Source: Malania oleifera
Lineage: Eukaryota > Streptophyta > Magnoliopsida > Santalales > Ximeniaceae
DNA: 64,000 nt
Reading direction: 5' to 3'
NCBI RefSeq assembly: GCF_029873635.1
Contig: NC_080423.1
Span: 92,547,691-92,611,690 of the forward strand
Each line of letters opens with the position of its first letter. The stretch's first letter is position 1. The notes under the pieces were generated by a model, which saw only the letters and a list, made by a program, of their open reading frames with translations, had not been told where the DNA came from and ran no database searches. Of the stretch, positions 34,604 through 45,869 are shown in pieces. The translations under genes and the position numbers were made by a program.

Positions 34604-37020
34604 TCAGAGATCACCATGGCTGAAGAAGAAAGACTCAAATGCCTGCTTCTTCTTGCAACCCCAATGGCTCTTCCAGGAACACATGGAGTTCAACATTGTA
34701 AGCCTGGTGGACTGAAGAGATATAACATTTGCTGTTGAAGGAGATTTAGAGAGGACAATGGCATACCCATCATCCATGTAGTCTGTGCCTTCAGGGAATA
34801 GCTGCCATAAAATGCTTCCACTCCCACTCCCTCCTTTCTTTGCAGAGTCCAAGACGGCTTTGTATACTGTACCGGTAAGCTTGTCTCGGAATGTTGTATT
34901 ATAGCCAGGATCTTTTGCAGATACACCAAACTCAGCAAACACAACTGGCATCCCAAGTGTATTGTCAGCATCCTCAATGTGAGCTTGCGTCCATGACTTG
35001 GTGAATTGGATATGAGCATCAGAAATGTTTGGAGAAATCCTTCATGGAGAGTTTAATTTCTAATAAGAAGCTGATATACCCATACTGATAATTTTTAATT
35101 TCTTTAGACAATGTAGTTGCGTAAGTATGCGAACACCAATGTACATTCAGACATTCAATATGGTAAAATGCTTACCAAGAGTCTGCGTAGATGTGAACAG
35201 AAGCAAAATCAACACCAAGAGCTTGATGATTCCTGATAAAGTCAGTTCCAACTTGCGTAGCATAAGTATTCGGGTTGAATTGAGCTCTGTTAGGTGTTGA
35301 GGGGCCATAAAATCCTTCCAACCCAATCTCTACCAAATGTTTCCGATCGATGCTCTTCACATAGGCTGCCATTTCTTCTATCCATGCCTATGGAACAGTG
35401 GCATTCAACCATCTCAGGATTCTTTTTTTTTTACTAAGAAAAGAATATTAACTGAATTTACTCCTCAAACTCCACCAAGTATAAGACACAGTTTTCTTTG
35501 CTCATCTGACCAATACTTGCGCTTAAGTTTCCTTTGTTAACTTCATGTAAAGTTGGAGTCATTAAAGGAATTAAGCAAACAAACCTGCAATTTATTTCCA
35601 GAGGGATCTGAGACACAGCGTGGTTCATTCATCATTTCCCAGGCAAAAATTGTCGGATCATCCTTGTAAGTAATATTAGTAATCGTGTTGACTCTATTAA
35701 GCACCATCTATGTGTTCGAAATACCAACAGAGAAGCAAAATTAGACTTTGAACTACTTAAATGAAAGACCATAATCCTGTATAAATTTCTATTGAGAGTC
35801 TCAAGCGTGTTAGTATGAACAAAAGAGATCAGAAATTTGCCTTAACATGGGCCTTGTAGTAGCTTTTTAGTGTAGAGTCAGAGAAGAAGTCATCATCAGA
35901 AGTCAATATCAGGCCTACAGCTTTTCCCCATTTGACATATTGTGCTTTGCCACCATATGCTTCCCAATTGTTAGTTAATGACAATATAAGCCTGATTTTG
36001 TTCTTCTTTGCTTCACTCACTACAAAATCCAGGGCCTGTAACTCAAAACAAAAGCAAAAAAGTTTCAGATACTAGTTGCAATATGTGATCATTAAAGTTC
36101 ACAATATTGTCTGAATGGGCAAAATAAGTTTCAATTGAACTGTATGAAGTCACAAACTTATATATTAGTAAGCCACTTTACTGGAAACAAAATTCAGAAA
36201 AATTTAGAGTTTAGTGTACTACTTATTTTAAAGAGGCTAATTTAGCTTTTATATATATATATATATATGATGACGACGACGATGATGATGATGATGCTAT
36301 TGAAAAAATTATTGTATTTTCTTGTTCAACTTTTTTTCCCCACTTAATCAAGCTGTTGAACACAAAATCAAGCTGGAGAAACAGAAAATGTGCATCACTG
36401 AATTTGGTGTAAAAGAATATAGTTATCTAGTGCAAAAACACAGTACCTTAAAAACCTCTTCATCATAAACACCTGGAGATTTCTGAAGCGCTTGCCATTG
36501 GCCATCATTAAAAGCCCAAGTCCTACAAACTGTTAAACCCACAGAAGATGCCTGTTGAAACACGTCGGTAACTTTTCCCCTTGTAGATTGGTCCACAGCA
36601 AACACCATCAACCAATAAGTGTTGAACCCATTAACATAAAAAGGCTGGTCATTAACAACAAACTGACTCCCTTTCTTCTCCACCATTAGCCATGCATCAT
36701 CTTCCATGCCACTCAACTCACAATTCCTGAATGCACATAGAACTAAATCAAATACAAAGCAAAAATAACATACATGAATAAGTCAAAGCAAACCAAACTT
36801 TCTTATAGGAAAAAATATGTAAGTCCTTATATGAGTACCCATGATTTCTGCTAGAACATGATGGGACTTGATCATCAGCATTCACCTCCATTGTTTCCAG
36901 GCACCGATCACCACTGACACTAAGAACAGAAGAGCTTGAATTTTCAATACAAATGATAAGGATAAGAATGGCAATCGAAAGAGTGAATAGGAATTCAAAT
37001 TTTGTATCATGGGCATCCAT
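34604..37020 (-). CDS. Mannan endo-1,4-beta-mannosidase (GH5), six exons
   Basis: Exons (minus): 37020-36839, 36726-36447, 36035-35841, 35707-35585, 35387-35176, 35039-34604, giving 475 residues. The enzyme hydrolyses internal beta-1,4 links of cell-wall mannans. The N-terminus has a hydrophobic anchor/signal ([16 protein letters not shown]). The GH5 domain shows [23 protein letters not shown], then [11 protein letters not shown] (acid/base Glu) and [10 protein letters not shown] (nucleophile Glu), so both catalytic Glu are present. The C-terminus ends in a basic [12 protein letters not shown] tail known from some plant MAN proteins. Intron 3 has a GC donor (AAG|GCAAAT); a GT three codon positions earlier would drop two conserved residues. 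An upstream in-frame ATG at 37050 is possible but lies only about 20 bp from the TATA box, so 37020 is preferred. Confidence 0.93.
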
Positions 37021-37066
37021 GTTTTTGAGTAAGTGAGCCACACTAGGCATTTCCTTGAACCACACC

Positions 37067-37074
37067 TATATATA
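37067..37074 (-). promoter_or_regulatory. Candidate TATA box of the mannanase gene
   Basis: TATATATA on the minus strand lies about 50 bp before the ATG at 37020. A start about 30 bp downstream of it would fall near 37040, after the ATG at 37050, which favours the later start codon. Confidence 0.5.
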
Positions 37075-37080
37075 CACATC

Positions 37081-38377
37081 AATGTCTAAGCCTCAAAGCT
37101 TATCCCTCTGTGGAGAATAGTCAAGTGAGAAACAAGAGAAGTGTGGAAGATGGGATTAGCTCTATACCTTCAAAGCAAAGAAAACTTTTCCTTCTTTCCT
37201 CTGCAACTTTCTTTCTCTTTTGGAGATACAGTTGAACATTACACAATGGAAAACTCCCAAGACAAGTTTAGTAATGTGACCTCCTTGGGATCGACATCAT
37301 TTGTTGGGACCCATCTCTAGTGTTTGTGGCAGTATATATTACAGTAATCTGTGGAGGCAACTGTTGTTGGAGAGCAGAGATTAAATGTCTTAAATTCTGA
37401 TATCATTTTTTTTTTGGAGATAGAGTTGATTTTTGTTCTCAATTCTAGTTTAGGTTTCTGGTCACTCTATTTGGTAGGAAACGTGAATGTAAGCCGTTCA
37501 TCAGATCAGGGATGAAGATGTCTGCAGTTCAAAAATTAACAAAAAAGAAAAAAAAAAAAAAAAAGCATTTCTTTACCCAAAAAATCAAGAAAATCAAAAA
37601 ACATTAGCGGCTAGTTTTAGAGGAAATCGATCTTCTTCTTAGGAACGTGTAGTGAACGCGAGCAGTATAACAGGGAAAATTGATTTTAACATAAAATTTC
37701 ACAATATTAGTCTAGCTATGATTCTATTTCATTCCTCAACATTTTCAGATACAGCCCATGAGCCCAATATTGCTGCAGAATTACATACGAGTACGAACGA
37801 AGAAGAAGAAGAAGACCTGAGCAGCAAAACAAGCGAGGGGTGGGCCCGTGAGGACTGTAGCTTTGGGAAAGATGATTCAGAGATGGGTTTTGTTCAAATT
37901 TGACGAGCACAAGTTCAAACTAGATGCACCATTCACGCCATTGTTGGGAACTCGGACGACCGCATGGGGCATCCAGAAGACAGGAACATAGAAAACGATA
38001 ACATTTCACACAAGCGCACAATGTCGCGTTAGCACTTTGCAAAAACAAAAATATAATTTGATGTAAATCTTAACATGAAAAAGTGTCGGGTTAGACTATT
38101 TATTCGGGCCATATTATACAATTTTTTTAAAAAAATAATTTTAAAAAATTTTGACTACAATTTATTATACAAAAAGGATTTTTTTTTTTTTTGGTTGACA
38201 GTTCTTGAAGCTAATGCTTTAAGTACATTACCAAACTCTCTTCAGCCATTAGTAGCTCTTCAGATATTTTTATTTTTATTTTTAAAGGCGATAAGGTTTC
38301 TCTACAAAGAGCCCTTATTATCTCCTTTATCTTCTTGTAATGTGTACAAAGCATTGACTAAAATCCTCGACTTGATA
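37081..38377. other. Mannanase upstream region, no gene seen
   Basis: It contains poly-A and poly-T runs and an acidic open frame at 37652-37903 (a run of Glu from GAA repeats) that I do not recognise. GTGGGCCCG-rich sequence near 37840 is unusual for this AT-rich region, but I cannot assign it. Confidence 0.35.
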
Positions 38378-38578
38378 TTCTTCAAGGGTGGCTTAGTTGG
38401 TAAACTCAAGACTTTCCTAGTTAAATATTTAGTGTTCGAGTTTTGAGAGTTAAGATTTTACATTTGAGATAATATCTTGACATTTAATTGAAGAATAGTA
38501 GAGGGACAAACTCATCATCCTAATGATTAATCAAGTGTTCAAAAAATCTTAGACATCATCATTTCCAAAAAAGAAAAA
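38378..38578 (+). mobile_element. tRNA-derived SINE, copy A
   Basis: A box-A-like TGGCTTAGTTGG at 38389-38400 and a box-B-like GTGTTCGAGTTTT at 38432-38444 have the spacing of an internal Pol III promoter. After them come TTGAGATAATATCTTGACAT and AGAGGGACAAACTCATCATC blocks and an A-rich tail. The same blocks in the same order occur at 41584-41792, which shows a dispersed family. Confidence 0.7.
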
Positions 38579-38833
38579 TTCCTGAGCTCGACTGTTGTTA
38601 GGATGAATTTAAAATAACATAGTAAATGTATAAGTCTTTGCCTTTAAAATCTATGGGTTGCATATTAGTTGATAATTCTTTCTGTGTTGCCTTTGCAAGA
38701 AGTATGAAACACTCTCCCGACTTCTTTTGTTTGTTTTTTAAAATTTAAAATCAACCTTTCAAATTCACTATATTATAATCGTAGTTTTGATGATATAAAA
38801 TTTGAAATTCATTAATTATTAGGCTTGCATATC

Positions 38834-39216
38834 ATCCTGTTTTTTTTTTTATTACAAAGGAACTCTAGCCACCAACGAGCCCTTCAGACCTCCTGATGCA
38901 GTACCAAACCTACGGATCAGCGTCCTCCGTCCCTAGGTCTTACTGATCAAGACAAAGTCTGGAATGCGAATACGACTTCTGTGCATCAGTTGAACGTTCA
39001 GCTAACCCAATCTCCGGGACATATCTCTATTATTATCCACGGTCTCCGCTAGCTCACAGAGCGAACTCTCACCATGTATGGTTCTCGTTGGCTCATAGAG
39101 TAAACTCTCACCATTCACAAATACTACTGGTTTCGTGAGTATATTTACCTAAAATTGAACCTCCGATACTCCTTCTTACTTGCTGATGCCTTTTTAACGC
39201 GTCATGCCTGTAGGGT
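38834..39216 (-). mobile_element. Retroposon with 11-bp target duplication (SINE or 5'-truncated LINE)
   Basis: Flanked by perfect direct repeats GCTTGCATATC (38823-38833 and 39217-39227). On the minus strand it ends in TTTGTAATAAAAAAAAAA, a poly(A) tail, so it inserted by reverse transcription. The body is GC-richer than its surroundings (GGTTTGGTACTGCATCAGGA, GGCTCGTTGGTGGCTAGAG). Inside, GGTGAGAGTTTACTCTATGA and GGTGAGAGTTCGCTCTGTGA are two imperfect copies of one block. No Pol III boxes are certain and no open frame is recognised. Confidence 0.7.
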
Positions 39217-39227
39217 GCTTGCATATC

Positions 39228-41583
39228 GTCATTGTTAGATATATTGATTGTCCCCTCTTGTCTAAAAATGTAAGTAAAGAATTTGAGAACAACAAAAAAT
39301 CTCACCTACATTGCAAGATTGCAGTTTTTTTATTTTTATTTTTTTCTACTACCCTTTACTGGAATTAAAGAGACTTTAAACTTTTTGCTCCAAACGCGTT
39401 AAATCTAAACAAGTTTGTTTTGGTAATTAGTTTCTTCTAATACATTATATTTCAAGATCTCATTAGAGATGGTGGGAAAAACTACATTAAGTTTGAATGG
39501 AAAAACGACATTGAGTTACTCGAAGCAAAAATGACCTTGGCACTAAAGGTAGGGTGTACAAAACTTACTAAAAAATAAAATTAAAAAAATTGTTTGAAAT
39601 TGGATCAAAATAAGTTTTGATTCGGTGTTTTAGATTTTAATTGGTTTCAATTTCTATTCTTAAAAATTTAAAATTTTCATTTTTTATTTCAATTTCGGCT
39701 TCCTACCTAGAATCAAATCGAAAAATCAATAATCCAAATATCTTATAATGAATTAATATATGTGAGCTCTTTCATGTAATATACATGTTAGTGATTGCAA
39801 ATTTATATTTGTATATTTTTTTGGGCAAATTTTTAACCTATAATTAATCCTTTTACACTGAATTGTTACATTTTTATTTTCCTAATTTTTTCATTATAAT
39901 TTTAAGAATTGTTTGAAACCATTCATATGAAAAGTAATTTTTTGAAAAAAAAAACATTTATCTAGAAAAATATTGATAATAAGTATTGAATTGGAAAAGT
40001 ACTAAAGTCATAAGTATTATCGGTTGTTTTAAAACCTAAATATTGATTATAAAACTTGTAAAATAAGTTATGTTTGAATAGTCACTTTTATTATAAGTAC
40101 TATATAAATTTTTATAAAAACAATATTATTTACTTTTTAAATAAAAAATTAGAAGAATGGAAAATTTTAATTTTCATTACAATGAATGAAACGTGAACAT
40201 TAAGTGCATAAGGAGGATACTAGTTGGGGTATTTAAACAAGTTTACAAAATATAGTTAACAATAAAGGAGATATCATAAATCACATGAAATTGAGATAAA
40301 ATCTACGCTCTTGACATATATGTTTCTTTAATTATTTTTTTTGAATCAATAGGTTCTGATTTGTTAGCATATATGATCCCCAGACAATTGACTTTGGATC
40401 TTTGACGCTCATCAGACTTTATTGTGATGATTTGTCTTGAATCTTCAACAGTTAAATTTACAGCAAACAAAATCATTGACGGTTTGTTGAAACAGTCGAC
40501 GGTTTTCTTTTGAGTTTGTTTTTTCTTGAAACTATCGATGACATTACTCTCATTGAGTGTCGAGCTGTGATGCATTGCTAATACTTTCAGCATATAACTA
40601 ATATATTGGTATTAAAAAATTAATATTTGATTATTCAATTATGGTAATAAATTAACATTTTGAAAACATTTTTCTTTAACATTTAATCAAGCTATAATTA
40701 ACAAGTTAATTAATTTTATGTTATTGGACATTTTAATATTTTCTAATTAACAAATTAGTTAACATTTTAAACGTTGACTTGTTAACACATTAATTAACAC
40801 TTTTAATTGAAATATAAAATATTAACATTAAATATATTTTTAAAATTTTTATTTTTAAAATTTAGTGCACTAAAATTTCAAAATAATTAAAGTAGTTAAC
40901 AATATTTCTAATTAAAAATATAACATAGTAATTAAATTAATTACTTATGCATCAAAATAACAAATAATATACTAATACATAATAGGAAAAAAGACATTGA
41001 TCTCCCTTAGAGTTTCATAAAATCAATGAACCTTTCTTGAAATTTGATTTTCAAGCTACTTAAGTTACGTTCGATGTGGAAACTACCTATTCTCACGAAT
41101 AGATTAGTTTTGATAAGTTAGTTACAATTAGTTATGCAATAAATTATATTATCACTATAAAGTAAATAAAAATGCAAAACATTTTATGAGTCCATGATAA
41201 GAAATAAGTAAAGATTAACTATTTCCAAATTTCATTTTCCTATTAAATCTTAAATGAAATAATTAAAAATATACAAGAAATAAATGTTCCCTTAACTCCT
41301 AAAATTTAAACTATATTTCATCTTAATTTAAGAAATAACTATTCCGCCTATCCAAATGAGCCGTTATACTCTTCTTGTCAGTTTACCATCAAGTAGTTAA
41401 ATAAAATTTATTTAGAAAAATGACTAGTTCGGACTCTTTTTTTTTGTCCTTGTCAATCTTGAGAATGCCAAGTACTAGAAGTTGGATTTTTCTCATTCAG
41501 AAAGTGGAGTTAATTAATATTGAGACCAAATTGCCTAGCGGACTCATTCTAGAATTTAAAGCTTGGTCATTTTGAGCTCGATG
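39228..41583. other. AT-rich, no gene seen
   Basis: No recognisable gene. The minus-strand frame at 40303-40593 contains a GACGGTTTGTTGAAACAGTC-like inverted motif that also occurs in the gypsy LTR at 30880, so part of it may be a decayed LTR. Confidence 0.4.
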
Positions 41584-41792
41584 CCCTCCAAGGGTGGCTA
41601 AGGTGGTAGACTTAAGATTCTCTTGATTAAAAGGTTAGGGTTCGAGTCTTGTAGGCAACGATTATTTATTTGAGATAATATCTTAATATTTAAGTAGAAA
41701 AAGGTAGAGGGACGGATCTATTACCCTAATGAATTAGTCGAGTATCTAAAGGGTTTTAAATACTATTGTTTTTGAAAAAAAAAATAAAAAAT
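41584..41792 (+). mobile_element. tRNA-derived SINE, copy B
   Basis: Box A TGGCTAAGGTGG at 41595-41606 and box B GGGTTCGAGTCTT at 41638-41650, then TTGAGATAATATCTTAATAT, AGAGGGACGGATCTATTACC and an A-rich tail. It is clearly the same family as 38378-38578 and better preserved at box B. Possible imperfect flanks are AGCTTGGTCAT (left) and AGCTTGATCAT (right). Confidence 0.75.
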
Positions 41793-42707
41793 TATTTAGC
41801 TTGATCATGGTCTCGACTTCCTAAAAAGAGAGTAAAACTCAAAGGACTGAATTGGCTATGGTTATTATTTTATCCTATGTTAAATTAGCACATTAATTGA
41901 ATATGCTAAATATCATTTGAAAGACTAAAATACGCTTTAGCAAAAAGAATTTTATTTTTCTTTAACTTAGACATTATGAAAGAGTGAAATGATAAGTTAA
42001 TCCTTGGACCATTATCTGAAATTTATTTTAATTTTTATATTTTGGATTAGTACAATTAAGGACTTGTGTTTATTAATTTTTACTCAATTATAAGTTGTCA
42101 TCTAAATTACTTTAATAAATTAATAATTATGAATTGAAGGGTAGAAATTAAGAGCAGGAAGGTCTCAATTAGTGGGAGCAATATTTGAACCTCGGATATT
42201 ATTGGTTATAAAAAAATATATATTATTTTTATACTATTGTATGAAAGTTTTGAAATCTCAATCAATGTACATATGATTTGTGAAACCGATAGATTAGTGT
42301 ATATATATATTACGAAACATTAAAAATTATTTATTTATTAATTTTTTAATGCCACTTGTGGCTGAGATTGACCGGTGGGAAATGATTGGCCAGCACTATC
42401 CATGTGAACGGGCCAAGGGGCCCACGACCACTTCTTGGCCAACCTTATTCTCTCGTATTCATTACGCGTGGGGTAAGAGTAGTTAAAGCATTACCAACCA
42501 AATGAGCCAAACACACCTTTAATGCTTTGAAGAAATGGCCCAAGTGTATTGGTAGTAAAATTCCTTTTTTGATAATCCCAAATATTGAAGCTCATTACTG
42601 TCCAGCAAAAAATATTTTAGTGGTCCAAACTTTAGGTATCCTTATTAAAATTTTCAAATTCAAATCTTGAAAGTTGTGAGAAGAGATAAATTATTTTTCA
42701 TTGTCAT
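41793..42707. other. AT-rich, no gene seen
   Basis: No feature recognised apart from a short GC-richer stretch near 42360-42470. Confidence 0.35.
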
Positions 42708-43076
42708 CATTAAAAGAAAAAAGAATTTTTAGTGGCGAAATTATTAGTAACGGAACTAAAATTATCACTAATAGCACGTCATTAATGACGAAAATAAAAT
42801 TCGTCACTATAGTCAAAGTATTAGTGATAGTTTTCAAAATCGTCACTAATAATGTATTTTTAGTGACGAAATTGAAATATTCATTAATACTTCCGTCATT
42901 AAAAGGAGATTTTCTGCTTAAAATCGTCACTAAGTCACCACTAATAATTAGTTGTCACTATCGTTTTAGTTACTAATCCGAAACCGTCACCAAGTCATCA
43001 TTAATTAGTATTAGTAACAGTTTTTTGACATTAGTGACAGTTTTAAACCGTCATTAAAGGGCTTTTTTTTGTAGTG
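42708..43076. mobile_element. CACTA-like MITE
   Basis: The right end reads, reversed, CACTACAAAAAAAAGCCC, the terminal sequence of plant CACTA (En/Spm) elements. The left end CATTAAAAGAAAAAAG is a decayed mate. Between them are many subterminal TTAGTGACGGTTT / AAATCGTCACTAA repeats in both orientations. No transposase is present, and no matching 3-bp target duplication was seen. Confidence 0.65.
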
Positions 43077-44019
43077 TGTGTAGCACAAGCACAATATAAG
43101 TTTTTAATTGATTGAAAAAAGAAACTCACTACTAGGAGGATTTTGTTTGTGTTGGTTTTTATATGGTTTATTTTTATCAATATTGTTAGAATATTATTAC
43201 GATAATTTTGATGAAGAATTAAATTCTTTCTCCATGACAATAGTCATTAATTTTCAACCATTCCGTCAAAATTCAAATTCAAATATAAATGCGTAAGTTA
43301 TTAATGCATCTAAATAATAAATGTTTATATGCATGCATTTTAAATTTAGGACAAAATTTAGCAACAATGCTTCAATTTTTTGAAAATGACCTTTCGCTTT
43401 CACTGCTTTCGTAAATTACCAAAAATCCCCTTGAGATTTAATTTTTATTGATAAAATGAACTTTCCATTAGTTGACCATTAGTCAACCATCATGCATATG
43501 TGGAAAAAAAATTATTTTTAGTTGTAATAAAATAATATTTTAAAAATGACACCTATTTAATAAATTAATTGAAAAAAAATGGGTAGCATAATATTTTGAA
43601 AACTAAGCAACTTAAAAACCTAATTAATTTTTAAATTTACTGGTCTATCCAGTCTAAATACTTTAAATCTTTCAATTGATGCCATCATGATAAAAATGTT
43701 ATTTTTTTTTAATTTTTTAAAAATATATGAAAAATAAAAATTGCTATTGAATCATGAAAAGACCAAGTAATTATAATACTTAAAAATATTTATTAAATAT
43801 AATTTTTATAAAAAATTAATGATTAAACACATAAATCATAATTCAATATTTTTAAATTCAAGCAACTTATCAAACATAGTATTAAAAAAAGATAAAATAA
43901 AGTTTTCAAATTTATTTTTTATTGATTAAAATTATAAAAAAGGATGTTACTTATTTTGAGTGTAAAATGTGAATGCCAAATGGATAAAAAAAACTTAAAT
44001 TTATATTCATTGGTTGACC
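43077..44019. other. AT-rich, no gene seen
   Basis: Nothing recognised; only short AT-rich open frames. Confidence 0.35.
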
Positions 44020-44027
44020 TTTGTTTG

Positions 44028-44861
44028 CAGGCCAGCTCTGCCTTTAGGCAGTTGAGGCGCCCGTCTAGGGTCAAAAAGATTTTGGGGCCTCCAAATTTTT
44101 ATTTTAATATAATAATATAGTATTTGGGCCCCAAAATTTTTTTTAATTAAATAATGTTAACATTATTTATTATGCTCTATTCCCATAATTGACTTCCCAA
44201 CTAACAAATAAATAAAATTATATTTTAAAATGTAAAATAAATACAATTTAATTCTTTTTTTTTTCAAGTCATATTGACTTCCCAACTAACAATTTTATTA
44301 TATTTCTAATTATCTATTACTCTCATCTCTCTCTCTTAGTCTTTCTAAAATTTTTTTTTCATCTCTTAGACTCTCTCACTCTCATCTCTTGGTCTCTCTA
44401 TGATTTTTACTCCGGCTCTTGTGTTCATCATTTTCGGGGCACCAATTCTCTGTAATTTTCATCAACTCTAATTTTGATTTCAATGTTTGTGTATTATTTT
44501 TCTATTATTTTCACTCTGAATTTTTTTTTTCCTATTTATTCTTAGATTTTGGAAGCTTTGAGGTTAGAGCGCTGTATCCGGCAAGAATCCAATATCTCTA
44601 AAGTCTCGCTCGCCGATCGATTTGCAATAATAATAATAATCAGGTTATATTGTTTCAATCTATTATTTTTATAGATTTATTAAATTTATTTTCATTTATT
44701 TACATAATTTTTCAATTTATAGTTAGCGTTAATTTTGAAATTTAATTATGTCAAAGAGAAAATATGAATCCGGATATAAAAAACGAAGAAAAAAAAATAG
44801 AAGAATAAGTGTCATCTCAAATCATTTGCCTAGGGCCCCATATTATGAAGAGTCGGCCCTG
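44028..44861 (+). mobile_element. Non-autonomous hAT element with perfect 8-bp target duplication
   Basis: Ends CAGGCCAGCTCTGCC and (reversed) CAGGGCCGACTCTTC form the terminal inverted repeats typical of plant hAT elements. The flanking 8-bp duplication TTTGTTTG (44020-44027, 44862-44869) is perfect and of hAT length. Near the right end, ATG at 44747 opens MSKRKYESGYKKRRKKN, which I recognise as the N-terminus of TTF-type zinc-finger/hAT-dimerisation transposase-like proteins. The rest of the transposase is deleted and the frame runs out into the right terminus. The interior thus looks like the promoter, 5' UTR and first codons of the parent. Confidence 0.85.
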
Positions 44862-44869
44862 TTTGTTTG

Positions 44870-45363
44870 AGACAATTTACATGAATTTTCCTAATTTTAT
44901 TCAAGTTATTATATTATTAAATATGGTATTCAATCAAATCCAAAAAATAAACCACAAATTGACTAATTGTAGAGTCCAAATCAAATTTTTAAAATATATT
45001 TAGTCACTGGGTGTCTAATTCAGTTATAAATTTAATTTTTAAAATATATCATAATTAACTAATCAACTTTTACAACTTAATTTATTAAATTAATGTCATT
45101 CTCTTAATTTATTTTATAAAAGGATAAAATTGTCATTTTATTTAGAATAATTTTTTTTTCAATAAACTAAATAGTTGACTAACGATTAACTAACAAAAGT
45201 ATCATGCTGTTAACAAAATTAAATCTTAGGAGATTTTATGATAGTTTTTCAAAATTCAAAAAATAAAATATCATTATTTGAAAAGTGAGGGTCGTAACTA
45301 AATTTTACCCTTAAATTTATTATCTTGATTTTGAATATTTTCTAAAAATATATACATAAAAAA
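44870..45363. other. AT-rich, no gene seen
   Basis: Flank of the outer copia element. Nothing recognised. Confidence 0.4.
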
Positions 45364-45631
45364 TGTTGTAAATGAAATAAAGAGAGAAATATAGAAAAGA
45401 TTAAAGTAAAGAAATTGGAGCTATAGAAATTCAGCCGTCCAGTTTTTCAGGAACTAGATGTTGCTAATCATTTTATATATCCATTTTGGTTGTAAAATAT
45501 GTCCTTATATAGGCAAAGATTATATTGGTATCCCAAAAGTCAATTCCATAATGAACCATTATGTAGACATACAAAAAGTTATAACATATTTTCAAGATAG
45601 TCATCTACATGTATAATATACATGTTTTACA
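45364..45631 (-). repeat. 3' LTR of the outer copia
   Basis: It pairs with 61117-61386 across its length with scattered changes. A purine tract AAGGGGAAG (minus, about 45635-45643) lies just inside it. Confidence 0.85.
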
Positions 45632-45869
45632 ATACTTCCCCTTAGATGACTATACACTATGAATATGTCTCGTTAAAACTTTCGTTAAGGAAAACCTTGT
45701 GGGATAAAACCTTAACGAAGGAAAAAGAGTACAGTATCATACTTTCCCTCAAAAATACAATCAATTAAGAAATGTCCTTAAGTTGTCGCATTCCAATGTT
45801 ATGTACATGTCTTTTGAAAATTGAAGTTGAAAATACTTTTGTGAATAGATTTGCTGAGTTGTCACTTGA

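Noticed and set aside
36255-36296. AT and GAT microsatellite in a mannanase intron as a regulatory feature
   Set aside because: It is a simple repeat run in intron 2 with no sign of function.
37652-37903. Acidic 83-codon frame upstream of the mannanase as a small gene
   Set aside because: No recognised domain and no sign of a promoter or splice sites; the Glu run comes from a GAA repeat. Left as unassigned.
38389-38444. tRNA gene, because of box A and B-like motifs
   Set aside because: No cloverleaf can be folded and the body continues into a repeated block with A-tail, as in a SINE.
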